DNA of 64,000 bases from Natrinema sp. HArc-T2 (GTDB lineage Archaea > Halobacteriota > Halobacteria > Halobacteriales > Natrialbaceae), in the NCBI RefSeq assembly GCF_041821085.1, contig NZ_JBGUAZ010000001.1, positions 310,001 to 374,000 of the forward strand. The letters are read 5' to 3'. This document shows, in pieces, positions 8,430 to 18,655 of this stretch. A model generated the notes under the pieces. It saw nothing but the letters and a program-made list of their open reading frames with translations. It was not told where the DNA came from and did not search any database. How positions within the stretch are numbered: position 1 is the first letter of the stretch; each line of letters opens with the position of its first letter. The translations under genes and the position numbers were made by a program.

Positions 8430-11400
8430 CTACCCTTCTGCTGGTCCGTCTCCGAGCCCAGTAAGGAGGCCAGTGATCGACGCCGTCCACGACGACTGGT
8501 CGGCACCGAACGAAGTGAGTCCGGCTTCGTCTCCCAAACAGAGCTGACCGCTCGCGACGACGAGCGCCGGTTCCGCGCCGACTGTCTCTGGCGTGACCGT
8601 CCACCATCGAGAGCCGTCGGCAGTCGAGAGCGCGTGCAATTTCCCATCGGCGGTCCCCAGACAGACGGTGTCGCCGAGAACGACCGGCCCGCTTCCTGCC
8701 TGTCCGAGTGCGTCTCGCCAGCGTTCGCTTCCGGTACTGGCATCGATCGCATAGAGGCTGCCGTCCTCGCTGGCGACGTAGACGGACCCGTCCGCGACCG
8801 CCGGCGACGCCGAGAGTCGACCGCCAGTATCGAAGCGGAACTGCCGTTCACCGTCAGCGGCAGCCAGCACACACAGCGTGTCGCCACAACTTATCGCGAC
8901 CCTCCCGTCCGCGACCGCCGGCGGGCCGTGGATCGTCCCCTCGAGTTCGAGGTCTGTCTCCCAGCACTGGTCCCCATCGTCGGCTGCGAACGCGACGACG
9001 CGCTCGCTACAGGTGACGTAGATGACGCCATCGGCGACGGCGAGCCCGGCGATTCGATCGTCGACTGGCTCCATCCAGACCGTCTGGCCGGTCTCGGCGT
9101 CGATCGCGGTGAGTGCGTCGCCGCCGACGTAGACCGTTCCGTCGGCGACGATCGGCGGCGTTCGGACCGGCTCGTCCAGTGCGTGTCGCCAGCCGCGCTC
9201 GCCGGTGTCGGCCTCGAACGCCGAGACCACGGCATCGCGGGCGACGTAGACGGTGTCGTCGACGACCGCGGGCGTGGTTTCGATCGCGTCCATCTCGACG
9301 CGCCAGCGTTCGCTGCCGTCTGCGAGCGCCAGCGCGGCCACACCGTTCCCGTCGGCGACGAAGACGGTGTCGCCGACCAGCGCTGGTGGGGCCTCGACGT
9401 CGCCGGCGGTCTCGACGTGCCACTGGGCCGTCGGTCGGGGTCCGAGTGCGTCGCCCGCTGCGACGGCGTTCGTTCCTGCCGGCCCCGCACCCGCCATCGG
9501 CCAGTTGCGACCGTCGTCTTCGTCGTGGTCACGGACGTACTCGAGTCGCTCCGTTGCGGTCGTCGCCGCGCCCGATACCCCGGGAACCGGATCGGCAGTG
9601 AGCGGGCGAACGGCGGGGAGCGCGTCGACGGCATCGATCGCCGTCAGGGTCCGGAGGACGCGGGTCCGAACGCGCCCGTCGGGATCGGTGAGCCGCGGAC
9701 GCAGGTCGGTTGCGAGCCGATCTGCGTCGCCCTCGAGCGTTTCCGTCAGTTCGGCGATGTCGGCCAGTGTAGCCCCAGCCGTCGCACGAACGTCGGCGTC
9801 TGCATCCGACAGCGCCGCACACAGCTCGTCGGTCACCGCGTCGAAGCTGTCGGGATCGTCGGCAGCCATCGACGCCAGCGCTCGCCCGGCGGTGACGCGG
9901 ACGATCGGACTCTCGACGCCGAGGCCGGCTGCGATCTTCGAGATGCCCGTCGGACGCAACTGTGTTGACTCGTCTGCGAGGACCGACAGCGCGAGGACAG
10001 CCAGCCCGGCAGCCCACGGATTGCCCTCGAGTCGCCGCCCCATACCCGAGAGCTGTGTATTGATCTCGTCGGTGTGCGACGGCGTCTCGCCGCTGACGAG
10101 CGAGGCGGCTGCTCGCAGTCGCCCGTCGAAGTCCTCGAGTGTGTCTTTCACCGCTGCACCGTTGTCGTGGCCCGTCACGGCGAGCGTTCCGAGCGCCAGC
10201 GTCGCGTATCCACGGACAGCTTCGTCGTCGGTCTCGAGCAGTTCGACGAGTCGATCACGCGCTGCCGCCGCATCGTCGGGGGCAGCGCCAGCCAGTCGAG
10301 CGATTTCGCCAGCGATCGATCGACGGTCCGCCCCATCCGCGTCGAGTTCGTCGCACAGTCTCGCGGTCACGGGCTGTTCGTCGGTCTCCGCGACAGCCGT
10401 TGTCAGCGCACGCTCGAGCCCGCGTCGCTCGCGACCGTCCGCTGCTCGCAGTCGCCCGGCAAGCGGCGTCGCCGCAGCCGCGATCAGTTCTGGATTCATC
10501 CGGGCGACATCTGCAAGCGCCGTCGCGACAGCAGCCGCGCGCTCGTCGCCAGCCGACAGGACTGCCATGAGCGCCTCGAGCGGCGTCGGCTCAGTCTCGG
10601 CGTCGGATTCGAGGAGCGTTTCGAGCGTCTCGAGTGCCGCGGCACGGACGGTCGGCGCCGGCTCGACGAGCAGGTCACAGACGGCGACGACGGCAGCGTC
10701 GGCTTCGGTACCGGTCTCGAGGCCGAGAACGGACAGTCCCTCGCAGGCAGCGACGCGACGCGGCTCCGCGTCGGCCTCGGTTTCCGCGACGGCAAGCGCG
10801 ACCGTCGGTCGGCAGTCATCCGCTGTGTCGTCAGCAACCGCCGCGAGCGTCCGGCGGGCCGTCTCGCGGACGCTGTGATCGGCATCGTCGAGCGCGTCGA
10901 ACAGTCCCGCCCGCGCCGGGTCGATCGCGTCCGGATCCGTCGTCGCGATCCGCTCGAGGGCCAGCGCCGCGGTGTGGCGGACGTCTGCGTCGTCGTCCAA
11001 CAGCCGCTCGCCGAGTGCGTCGACGGCCACGCGGACCTCGTGAGGCCGCTCGGCGGCGATGGTCACTAGATCGCGGGCGGCCCCGAGCCGGACCGATACG
11101 TGCTCGTGGTCGAGTCGCCGACACAGCGAGCGAACCGCCGGATGGGGAGCCGCCGTCTGCGACATCGCGATCTCGACGAGCCTGCTGGCAGCGTAGCCAC
11201 GGACCCACTCGTCGTCGTCCTCGAGTTGCTCGATCAGTGCGGGGACGTTATCGTCGTCGCCGGGGTCCTCGCGAGCGATCGCGCCGACCGCCGCAGCCGC
11301 TCGGTGGCGGACCGGTTCGTGTGGATCGTCGAGACGGGCGGCGAGTTCGGGAACGACAGACCGGACGGAGGCCGGGTCGGTCGTCGAGACGGCAGCGATA

Positions 11401-12617
11401 GCCCGAACGGTCGCGAGTCGGATGGCTTCGTCTTCGACCGCGAGGGCGCTGGTGAGGTCGGCAACGACGGGAGCGACGGTCTCGGGAGCCACGTCGGCGA
11501 CGGCGGCGATGGTCGTCACGGCGTGGTTTCGAACCGGTTGGTCGTCGCGAGCCACCCGGCGAGCGAGGGTGTCGACGGCAGCAGTGACCGCGTCGGGCTG
11601 GTCGGTCGCGAGCGTCGCCAGCGTCGCAGCCGCGTCGGTCCGAACAGCCTCGTTGTCGTCGTCGAGCCGATCGACGAGCGTGTCGACGGCTGGCACGACC
11701 GCGTCAGGATCGTCCTCGGCGACCGCCCGGAGCGCACCGACGGTTTCCGTTCTCACGGCTGGCTCGTCAGCGAGGGTCGCAGCCAGCGCCTCGATGACTT
11801 CGCTGACCGGTTCGGGACGGGTCGCTGCGATGGCCGCGATCGCCGCCGCGGAATCGACGCGGACCGACTTCTGCTCGTCGGTCAGCCCCGTCGCGAGGGC
11901 GTCGACCGACGATGCAACCGCCGCCGGTCGATCGGTCGCAATCGCACACAGCGCCCGTGTTGTATGCTCGCGGACGGCTGGTTCGTCATCGAGATGGTCG
12001 ACGAGCCGGTCACGGGTCTCGAGGACGGCGTCTGGATCGGCCGCGGCAACAGCCGCGAGAATCGCCGCGGCGTTTTCCCGAACCGAGACGGCGTCGTCGT
12101 CGATCGCCGTCGTGATCTCGTCGGTCACCGGGATGACGGCTTCGGGATCGGTCGCGGCAATCGCAGCGAGCGCATCCGTCACTCGAGTCCGGACGTGTCG
12201 CTCGTCGTCTGTGACGGCAGCTGCGAGAGTCGTCGCCGAGTCTGCAACGACAGTCGGGTCGTCGACTGCAATCGAGGCGACCGCGTCGGCGACGTCCGTT
12301 CGGTTCGGGGTTGGCCCGTCGAGTCGCTCGAGCAGCGCCGGCACGCTCTCCTGTGTCGCTGCCGGGTAGACTGCTGCGACAGCCGACAGCGCCGCGGCTG
12401 CGTGAGATCTGACCGCCGGCTCGTCGGCGAGGCACTCGGTCAACGATGTCACCGCGGATCGGACATCCGCCGGTCGATCGGTCGCCTCCTCGGCCAGTGT
12501 ACGGGCTGCGTACTCCCGCACGTCGGGATCGTCAGCCGTCAGAAACGTCTCGAGTTGGTCGATACCGAGGGTGACTTCGAGCCCCTCTCCGGTCGTGATC
12601 TCATTGTGGTGTGACAT
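8430..12617 (-). CDS. Giant HEAT-repeat protein with C-terminal PQQ-type beta-propeller
   Basis: 1395 residues. The first two thirds or more are roughly two dozen HEAT-like helical repeats of about 37-40 residues with a recurring pattern of Asp-rich turn, VR, then AAxALAxIA. The last 340-350 residues are PQQ/Trp-type propeller blades, recognisable from repeats such as VADGxVYVA, AIDAxTG and ERWR. There is no signal peptide or membrane segment, so it is predicted cytosolic, which is unusual because PQQ-like propellers are mostly exported. It is probably a protein scaffold; I see no catalytic motif and no evidence for bound quinone. It is monocistronic. A TATA-like run (12668-12680) lies about 55 nt upstream of the ATG. 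Confidence 0.85.
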   Translation of the reverse strand: MSHHNEITTGEGLEVTLGIDQLETFLTADDPDVREYAARTLAEEATDRPADVRSAVTSLTECLADEPAVRSHAAAALSAVAAVYPAATQESVPALLERLDGPTPNRTDVADAVASIAVDDPTVVADSATTLAAAVTDDERHVRTRVTDALAAIAATDPEAVIPVTDEITTAIDDDAVSVRENAAAILAAVAAADPDAVLETRDRLVDHLDDEPAVREHTTRALCAIATDRPAAVASSVDALATGLTDEQKSVRVDSAAAIAAIAATRPEPVSEVIEALAATLADEPAVRTETVGALRAVAEDDPDAVVPAVDTLVDRLDDDNEAVRTDAAATLATLATDQPDAVTAAVDTLARRVARDDQPVRNHAVTTIAAVADVAPETVAPVVADLTSALAVEDEAIRLATVRAIAAVSTTDPASVRSVVPELAARLDDPHEPVRHRAAAAVGAIAREDPGDDDNVPALIEQLEDDDEWVRGYAASRLVEIAMSQTAAPHPAVRSLCRRLDHEHVSVRLGAARDLVTIAAERPHEVRVAVDALGERLLDDDADVRHTAALALERIATTDPDAIDPARAGLFDALDDADHSVRETARRTLAAVADDTADDCRPTVALAVAETEADAEPRRVAACEGLSVLGLETGTEADAAVVAVCDLLVEPAPTVRAAALETLETLLESDAETEPTPLEALMAVLSAGDERAAAVATALADVARMNPELIAAAATPLAGRLRAADGRERRGLERALTTAVAETDEQPVTARLCDELDADGADRRSIAGEIARLAGAAPDDAAAARDRLVELLETDDEAVRGYATLALGTLAVTGHDNGAAVKDTLEDFDGRLRAAASLVSGETPSHTDEINTQLSGMGRRLEGNPWAAGLAVLALSVLADESTQLRPTGISKIAAGLGVESPIVRVTAGRALASMAADDPDSFDAVTDELCAALSDADADVRATAGATLADIAELTETLEGDADRLATDLRPRLTDPDGRVRTRVLRTLTAIDAVDALPAVRPLTADPVPGVSGAATTATERLEYVRDHDEDDGRNWPMAGAGPAGTNAVAAGDALGPRPTAQWHVETAGDVEAPPALVGDTVFVADGNGVAALALADGSERWRVEMDAIETTPAVVDDTVYVARDAVVSAFEADTGERGWRHALDEPVRTPPIVADGTVYVGGDALTAIDAETGQTVWMEPVDDRIAGLAVADGVIYVTCSERVVAFAADDGDQCWETDLELEGTIHGPPAVADGRVAISCGDTLCVLAAADGERQFRFDTGGRLSASPAVADGSVYVASEDGSLYAIDASTGSERWRDALGQAGSGPVVLGDTVCLGTADGKLHALSTADGSRWWTVTPETVGAEPALVVASGQLCLGDEAGLTSFGADQSSWTASITGLLTGLGDGPAEG

Positions 12618-12934
12618 AGTCCGTCTCGTGACACGTGCGATCGCGAGCGACGCGATCTGGTCGAGAACGATACGTATAGAGACACACAGTTAATGGTATG
12701 CCCGGCACAGTCAGATCGACACGACGGTCGGCTGTCCCGTCTCGTCAGCCAGTAGTGACTGTCTCGACAATCCGACCAGCGGGTTGTGACGACCACGGGA
12801 ACGATATCCCGCTCGCGGTCCCATCAGGTGCAGGCCGGTTGCACAATGTCACTCACCACGATTGTTCTCATAAGCCGGTTTCACGACCGGACCGATCATG
12901 AGACGCAGCAGTCGACAACGGGGTGCTGAGACGA
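12618..12934. other. Divergent promoter region
   Basis: This stretch separates the HEAT-PQQ gene from the solute-binding protein gene. A TATA-like sequence for the minus-strand gene lies near 12668-12680. A 67-codon plus-strand frame (12698-12901) has no protein-like features and is not annotated. Confidence 0.45.
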
Positions 12935-14530
12935 ATGGACGACAGAACGAGCGAGGGACCGACAGGGCCGACGCGGCGTGACCTGCTCGCTGCGCTCGGC
13001 GGTGCGAGTACGGCGGCGGTGGCGGGCTGTTCGACGACGTTCGGGTCGGAGTCGGGATCGACGCTCCGCGTCGGGACGCTCCGCCCGCCGATTACGCTCG
13101 ACCCACTCACTGCGACGTCGATCGGCTCCGAGCAGGCAATCGGGCGCGTGTTCGATGGGCTCTACGAGTACGGCGAAGGGACCGAAATCGTGCCCGCGAT
13201 CGCTGCCGGCGACCCGCAGATCGAATCCGACGGCCAAACGGTCGTCGTCGAACTCGAGGAGAACGCGCGATTCCAGAACGGTCGCGCGGTAGTCGCCGAC
13301 GATGTGGTCTACTCGTTTACCGCACCGTTCGAGGAGGACGCACCCACAGCGTGGCGGGTGAGCCCGTTCGAGTCGGTCACGGCCGTCGACGAGCGCACGG
13401 TTCGCTTTTCGCTCGCAGACCCGTATCCGGCGCTCGAGGACGCGCTCACCCTCCCGATCGTCCCTCGGCAGGAGCGAGAAGCCGACCGGGAAGCGTTCGC
13501 CACCGACCCAATCGGCGCTGGCTCGTTCGAGGTGGCGTCGTTCAGCGAGGAGAAAAAGGCGACACTGCGCCGCTGGGACGACTACTGGGACGAGCCGACA
13601 CCCGAAATCGATCGGCTCACGATGGCGTACGTCGAGTTCCCGATAACCCAGCTGACGAGCCTCCGGACGAATCGTAATGAGGCGATCGAGCCAGTGTCGC
13701 CGCTGACCGTCGACCACGTCGACGAAGTGACGAACGCGTCGGTGAAACGCAAGCAGGGCTACACCTGGTTTTACTTCGGGTTCAATCTGAACGAGGGGCC
13801 GACGACCGACCGGCGAGTGCGGGAGGCGATCAGCTACTGCATCGACCTCGAGCAAGCTGTCGCCGAGTTCATCGAGCCGGTGGGACAGCGCCAGTACGGC
13901 CCGCTGCCACCGCAGGTCGCCCGCGACTGGAACATGCCGACCGAGGAGTGGGCAGCACTCGCGAATCCGAAAGACACCGACCGGGCCAACCAGCTATTCA
14001 GCGAGACGGGGTTGGTACCCGGACAGATTCGTATCCTGACGTCGATGGACCCGAAACACAAAGAGCTCGGCGAGGCACTGGCCGGCGGCCTGCGGGACGC
14101 CGGTCGCGGCGCGCTCGTCGTCTCGAAACCCGAGTCAGCCTTCCTCGAGACGTACGTCTCCGGCTCCGAGCACGACTACTCGGTGTTCGTCGGCGAGGTC
14201 AGCGGGACGCCCGATCCGGACACACACCTCTATCCGACGTTCCACGAGAACATGGCCGGGGTGACGAACGGGACCTTCTATCGCGAAGACGCGGTTATGG
14301 AGCGGCTCGCAGCGGCTCGCCACACGCGAGAACGCGAGCAGCGACGACGCCGTTATGAGGGGGCGATCACGAGGCTCCTCGAGGATCGGGTCTGTCTGCC
14401 GATCTGCTCGTTCGAGAATAGCTTCGCCGTGGCCCCGGACGTCGAGCAGTTCCGTGTCCATCCGATCGCACAGGTAAACCCGCGGCTCGCAGCAGGAGAG
14501 ACCGTCGTGACGATGGGAGGTGACGCATGA
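12935..14530 (+). CDS. Family 5 extracellular solute-binding lipoprotein (Dpp/Opp type)
   Basis: 531 residues. The N-terminus is a twin-arginine signal (TRRDLLAALGG) with lipobox AVAGC, so the mature protein is lipid-anchored outside the cell. The body matches the peptide/nickel-type SBP family 5, with the typical ITLDPLTATS, VFDGLYEY and FQNGRAVVADDVVYS segments and FYFGFNLN near the middle. Such proteins normally feed an ABC transporter, but no permease or ATPase gene is adjacent. Instead its TGA overlaps the ATG of an APC permease (ATGA at 14527-14530). The ATG at 12935 is chosen over the GTG at 12923 as it gives a compact signal peptide. Confidence 0.87.
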   Translation: MDDRTSEGPTGPTRRDLLAALGGASTAAVAGCSTTFGSESGSTLRVGTLRPPITLDPLTATSIGSEQAIGRVFDGLYEYGEGTEIVPAIAAGDPQIESDGQTVVVELEENARFQNGRAVVADDVVYSFTAPFEEDAPTAWRVSPFESVTAVDERTVRFSLADPYPALEDALTLPIVPRQEREADREAFATDPIGAGSFEVASFSEEKKATLRRWDDYWDEPTPEIDRLTMAYVEFPITQLTSLRTNRNEAIEPVSPLTVDHVDEVTNASVKRKQGYTWFYFGFNLNEGPTTDRRVREAISYCIDLEQAVAEFIEPVGQRQYGPLPPQVARDWNMPTEEWAALANPKDTDRANQLFSETGLVPGQIRILTSMDPKHKELGEALAGGLRDAGRGALVVSKPESAFLETYVSGSEHDYSVFVGEVSGTPDPDTHLYPTFHENMAGVTNGTFYREDAVMERLAAARHTREREQRRRRYEGAITRLLEDRVCLPICSFENSFAVAPDVEQFRVHPIAQVNPRLAAGETVVTMGGDA

Positions 14531-15852
14531 GCGATAACGATGGTGACGGCTTCGGCGTCCCAACGGTCGTCGCGCTCGGCGTGGGTGGTATCGTCGGCGG
14601 CGGCATCTACGCGGCGATTGGTATCGTCGTGGCCGCGGCGGGTATCCTGACGTGGTTCGCCTACTCGCTGGCGACCGTCGTCGTTTTCTGCTGTGCCTAC
14701 TCCTACATCAAGCTCAACGACGTGACCGAGAGAAGCGGCGGGTCGGTTTCGTACATCGAGGAGTTGACGGGGTGATCGACTGTGGCCGGCGTCGTCGGCT
14801 GGACGCTCATTGTCGGCTACATCGGAACGATAGCGATGTACGCCTACGCGTTCGGGATGTACGGCCAGATGCTCATCGGCTACGAATACGTCTGGGGACT
14901 GCCGATCCGCCAGTTCATCTCGGTCGGCATCGTCGCCGCCTTCGTCGGATTGAATCTGCTCGGTGCCGGCTCGTCGGCGGCGGTCGAACGCTATCTCGTC
15001 TTTATCCAAGCGGGAATCATCGCTGCCTTCGGCCTGATCGGCCTGTGGTTCGGTGCGGCGAACTATCAACTACGGCTTGGCTTCGCAGAACTCGGGCTCA
15101 ATCCAATCATCGCCGCTTCGGTCGGCTTCGTCTCGTTTGAGGGCTGGCAACTCCTGTTCTACGATCAGGAACAGTTCGACGATCCCAATGCAACGCTCGC
15201 GAAGGGCGTGTTCATCTCGATCCCGATCGCGGCGGCTATCTACATCCTCGTCGGGTTCGTAATCACGACGCTGTTGCCCGAGGAAGTGATCGCTGCCCAG
15301 CCCGAACCGGCGCTGCTCTATGGCGCGCTCGCGATCTCGAAATGGGCCATGCTCGCGATTGGGATCGCCGGCCTCGTCTCGACGGCGAGTGCGATCAACT
15401 CGACGATGTTTAGCGAGGCGCTGTTCGCGAAGAACCTGATCAGCGACGACATTCTCCCCGACGAGATGGGGGACACGGACGTCGATGCTGCGCCGACACG
15501 GACCGTGCTCGTCATCGGCACCCTGACGGCTGCGTTCACCGCTCTCGGGAGCCTCGAGGCCGTCGTGGAGTTTGCTTCGCTGGCTTTCATCCTCGTCTTC
15601 GGTACGATGAGCGCGCTGGCGCTGACGATCCGCGACGCAGACGATGTCGATGTCAATCCCATCCCACCGCTACTCGGGCTCGTCGGCTCGGCAGCCTTCT
15701 TCGTCATGCTGACGTGGTATCTCTACTCGCAGCTCCCCGCCGTGTTCTGGCTGGTCGTCGTCATCGCGGCGGTCGTGTTCACGGTCGAAGCGCTGTATTT
15801 CAAACGCCAGCGACTCTCCGAAGGCGTTCGTCAGGTGGAAAAGCGGGTCTGA
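14527..15852 (+). pseudogene. APC-superfamily amino acid permease interrupted by in-frame TGA
   Basis: Two reading frames in the same phase (14527-14775 and onward to 15852) together encode about 440 residues of an APC-family permease with around 12 membrane segments. The first half-segment shows GVGGIVGGGIYAAIG, the family signature of helix 1. They are separated only by TGA at 14773-14775; sequence on both sides is intact and continuous (EELTG, stop, STVAGVVGW). CGA to TGA is the simplest single change. A GTG at 14782 could restart translation but would lack helices 1 and 2. The gene may be a young pseudogene, a sequencing error or a readthrough case. It is translationally coupled to the SBP gene; topA ends 2 bp beyond its stop on the other strand. 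Confidence 0.82.
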
Positions 15853-15853
15853 C

Positions 15854-18382
15854 CTACGCCTTTGCCTGCCAGCTTCGGACGCGATCGGCGCTAACGCCGT
15901 CGACGTCCTCGGCGACCGCGTCGGGATCGGCCTCGGTCAGATCAGCGAGATCCTCGATCCCCGCGTCGGCGAGTTTCTCGACGGTCTTAGCACCGATTCC
16001 ATCGAGTGACTCGAGGTCAGAGCCCGACTCGCTCTCGCGGGCCTGGAACTCCTGGTAGTTACAGATCGGACAGCCAAGTTCCCAGGGTTCGTCGCCGCTG
16101 TGGACGACGAGTTCAGGCAGGTCGTGTTCGTCGCAGTGCTCGTCGGTGACCTCGATCTCGCCGCGGCGGGGCAGCGGCAGCGAGTACTCACAGTCGGGAT
16201 AGCGCGTACAGCCGACGAGCCGCGAGCCGCTTTGCAGTGTTTTGATCGCTAACTCGCCGCCTTCTTCGGCGGTTTCACCGCCTTCGTCTCGCGACGACTC
16301 CGTCGTCGCGCTGTCCTCACCGCATTCCGGACAGTCACCGATAATCGGGCCCTCGCCAGCATCTTCGGCCTTACAGAGCGGACAGCCGTGGACGAACGTC
16401 TGCCGACCCGCGAGCATCTTGACCTCGTGTAAGCCGTGCTCGTCACACTCCGATTCCATGATCAGCGGCTTACCCGTCGACGGCAGCGGCAGCGTGAACT
16501 CACAGTCGGGGTAGCCGTCACAGCCGACAAAATACGACCCGTGACGGCTCCGACGGACGAGCAGGTCCTCGCCACATTCTGGACACGGCCCCAGTCGCTT
16601 GTCGTCTTTCAGCGACTTGCGAAGCTGGTCGCCGATCTCGTCGCGTGACTCCGCGAGATTGGCGAAGATCTCCTCGAGCATCTCGCGGGATTCGTCGGTG
16701 ACGTCGTCGAGGGTCGCTTCACCCGAGGCGATGGCGTCCATGTCGGCCTCGAGCTGGGCGGTCATCTCCTCGCTGACGACGCGGTCGGCGTAGTCTTCGG
16801 CGGCCTCGACGACGGCCATCGCGAGCCGGGTCGGGCGCGGCGGATCGCTCTCGACGTAGCCACGATCGTACAGCTTCTCTAAGATGTCGTGGCGGGTCGA
16901 TTTCGTCCCGATCCCCAGGTCTTCCATGGTCTCGATGAGCCGCGACTGGCCGTATCGACGCGGCGGCTGGGTCTCTTTGGCCTCGAGTTCGACATCCGAC
17001 AGCGCCAACTCCTCGCCTTCGTCGACGTCGGGGACGTAGTTCTCGCTCGTGCTGAAATAGGGGTAGACATCGTGGTAACCGGGCTCGACCAGACGCTTGC
17101 CGTTAGCCTTGAGCCGGTAGTCGTCGACCTCAGCGACGACTTTGAGGTGTTCCCAGACCGCGGCGTCGGCGACGGTCGCGAAAAAGCGCCGAACGACGAG
17201 TTCGAAGATCTCCCACTCGTCGTCGGAGATGTCTCCCCGGGCAGGGATCTCGCCAGTTGGATGGATCGGCGGGTGGTCGGTCGTCTCCTCGTCGCCTTCG
17301 GTTGCACTGATCTCGTCGGCCTCGAGCAGCGACTCGGCTGCCTCACCTAACGTATTGTGACCGACGAAGTCGTCGAGCAGTTCCTGGGGATCGAGATCGT
17401 CGGGGTAGACGGTGTTGTCCGTCCGCGGGTAGGTGATGTAGCCGGCGGTGTAGAGGTCCTCGGCGATCGACATCGCGCGCTTGGCCGAGTAGCCGAGCGC
17501 GCTGGCCGCGCGGATGAACTGAGTCGTGTTGAACGGCGTCGGCGGCGTGTCGGTCCGCGTTCGCCGATTGACGTCGACGACCGTCGCGGCACCGCGCTCG
17601 GCAAGCGTTTCGTAGACCTCGTCGGCAACGGCTTCCTCCCAGACGCGTTCGGCCTCGTTGTCGTCCTCGTCGCGGTAGAAGTACTGGGCCTCGAAGGTCG
17701 TGTCATCCTTGGCGAGGTCGGCGAACAGCTCCCAGTAGTCCTCGGGATCGAAGGCCTCGATCTCGCGCTCGCGATCGACGATCAACTTCAGCGTTGGCGA
17801 CTGCACCCGGCCAACCGAAATGAAATCCTCGCCGAGTTGCCCGGCGGACAGCGAGAGAAAGCGCGTGAGCGCGGCCCCCCAGATCAGGTCGATGATCTGG
17901 CGGGCCTCGCCGGCAGCCGCCAGATCGAAATCGAGGTCGTCGGGCTCGTCGAACGCCCCCTGGACCTCGTTTTCCGTGATCGAAGAGAACCGCACCCGGC
18001 GAATGGGGACTTCCTCGTCGACCTCGCGGACGATGTCGTAGGCCTCCTTGCCGATCAGTTCCCCTTCGCGGTCGTAGTCGGTCGCGATCGTCACGCGTTC
18101 GGCGCGACGGGCCAACAGTCGCAGCGTCGCCACGATGTTCTCTTTCGTCGGCGTCTTCTCGACGCTCGCGTCGATCAACTCGACGGGCTCGACGTCTCGC
18201 CAGTCGGAGTACTCCGACGGGAAGTCTACGCCAACGACGTGGCCCGACAGCCCCACGCAGCGCTTGCCGCCCCACTCGTAGACGTTTACTCCGTTCTCGC
18301 GACTCGAGTCGTAGGTCCCCCCGCTCAGAATGTCGGCGATCCGGCGGGCCGCGTTGTCCTTCTCGGTGATTATCAGTTCCAC
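15854..18382 (-). CDS. topA: DNA topoisomerase I (type IA)
   Basis: 842 residues. It relaxes negative supercoils by breaking one DNA strand. The Toprim domain opens the protein (ITEKDNAARR; acidic TDYDREGE at 101-108), the catalytic tyrosine is Tyr318 in GYITYPRTD, and the C-terminus carries several Cys4-type zinc ribbons (CPECGEDL, CPLCK, CPECGED, CPICN) followed by a helix-hairpin-helix ending (LDGIGAKTVEKLADAG). The GTG at 18382 starts directly on the Toprim strand; a longer frame up to 18580 adds arginine/serine-rich sequence that is not protein-like. Confidence 0.95.
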   Translation of the reverse strand: MELIITEKDNAARRIADILSGGTYDSSRENGVNVYEWGGKRCVGLSGHVVGVDFPSEYSDWRDVEPVELIDASVEKTPTKENIVATLRLLARRAERVTIATDYDREGELIGKEAYDIVREVDEEVPIRRVRFSSITENEVQGAFDEPDDLDFDLAAAGEARQIIDLIWGAALTRFLSLSAGQLGEDFISVGRVQSPTLKLIVDREREIEAFDPEDYWELFADLAKDDTTFEAQYFYRDEDDNEAERVWEEAVADEVYETLAERGAATVVDVNRRTRTDTPPTPFNTTQFIRAASALGYSAKRAMSIAEDLYTAGYITYPRTDNTVYPDDLDPQELLDDFVGHNTLGEAAESLLEADEISATEGDEETTDHPPIHPTGEIPARGDISDDEWEIFELVVRRFFATVADAAVWEHLKVVAEVDDYRLKANGKRLVEPGYHDVYPYFSTSENYVPDVDEGEELALSDVELEAKETQPPRRYGQSRLIETMEDLGIGTKSTRHDILEKLYDRGYVESDPPRPTRLAMAVVEAAEDYADRVVSEEMTAQLEADMDAIASGEATLDDVTDESREMLEEIFANLAESRDEIGDQLRKSLKDDKRLGPCPECGEDLLVRRSRHGSYFVGCDGYPDCEFTLPLPSTGKPLIMESECDEHGLHEVKMLAGRQTFVHGCPLCKAEDAGEGPIIGDCPECGEDSATTESSRDEGGETAEEGGELAIKTLQSGSRLVGCTRYPDCEYSLPLPRRGEIEVTDEHCDEHDLPELVVHSGDEPWELGCPICNYQEFQARESESGSDLESLDGIGAKTVEKLADAGIEDLADLTEADPDAVAEDVDGVSADRVRSWQAKA

Positions 18383-18655
18383 CGCAGACCACCTCCGGGC
18401 GCTCGAGCGTCCGGTCGCCGTCGTCGCGGACGAGTATCGGTCATCGTCGCTCGGTACGATTGAGCGTTTGATAACGCTTTCGCCAAAACCGGGCGACAGC
18501 GCGGGTGTGCGTGCGCTACGCGTCGCGTGGGCGCGTGCGTCGAGCATCAATATGACTGAGTTCGACCGTTCCCAATCCAATGAGGTGTGGTACCGACCAT
18601 CTTATTCTCGCTCGAGGTCTACTTCATATCGCGTGTAAACGCGGAGCTACTACTC

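Noticed and set aside
12698-12901. 67-codon frame in the divergent promoter region
   Set aside because: Non-protein-like composition and overlap with promoter elements.
14773-14775. Selenocysteine codon in the permease
   Set aside because: Haloarchaea are not known to make selenoproteins, APC permeases are not a selenoprotein family, and I see no insertion element.
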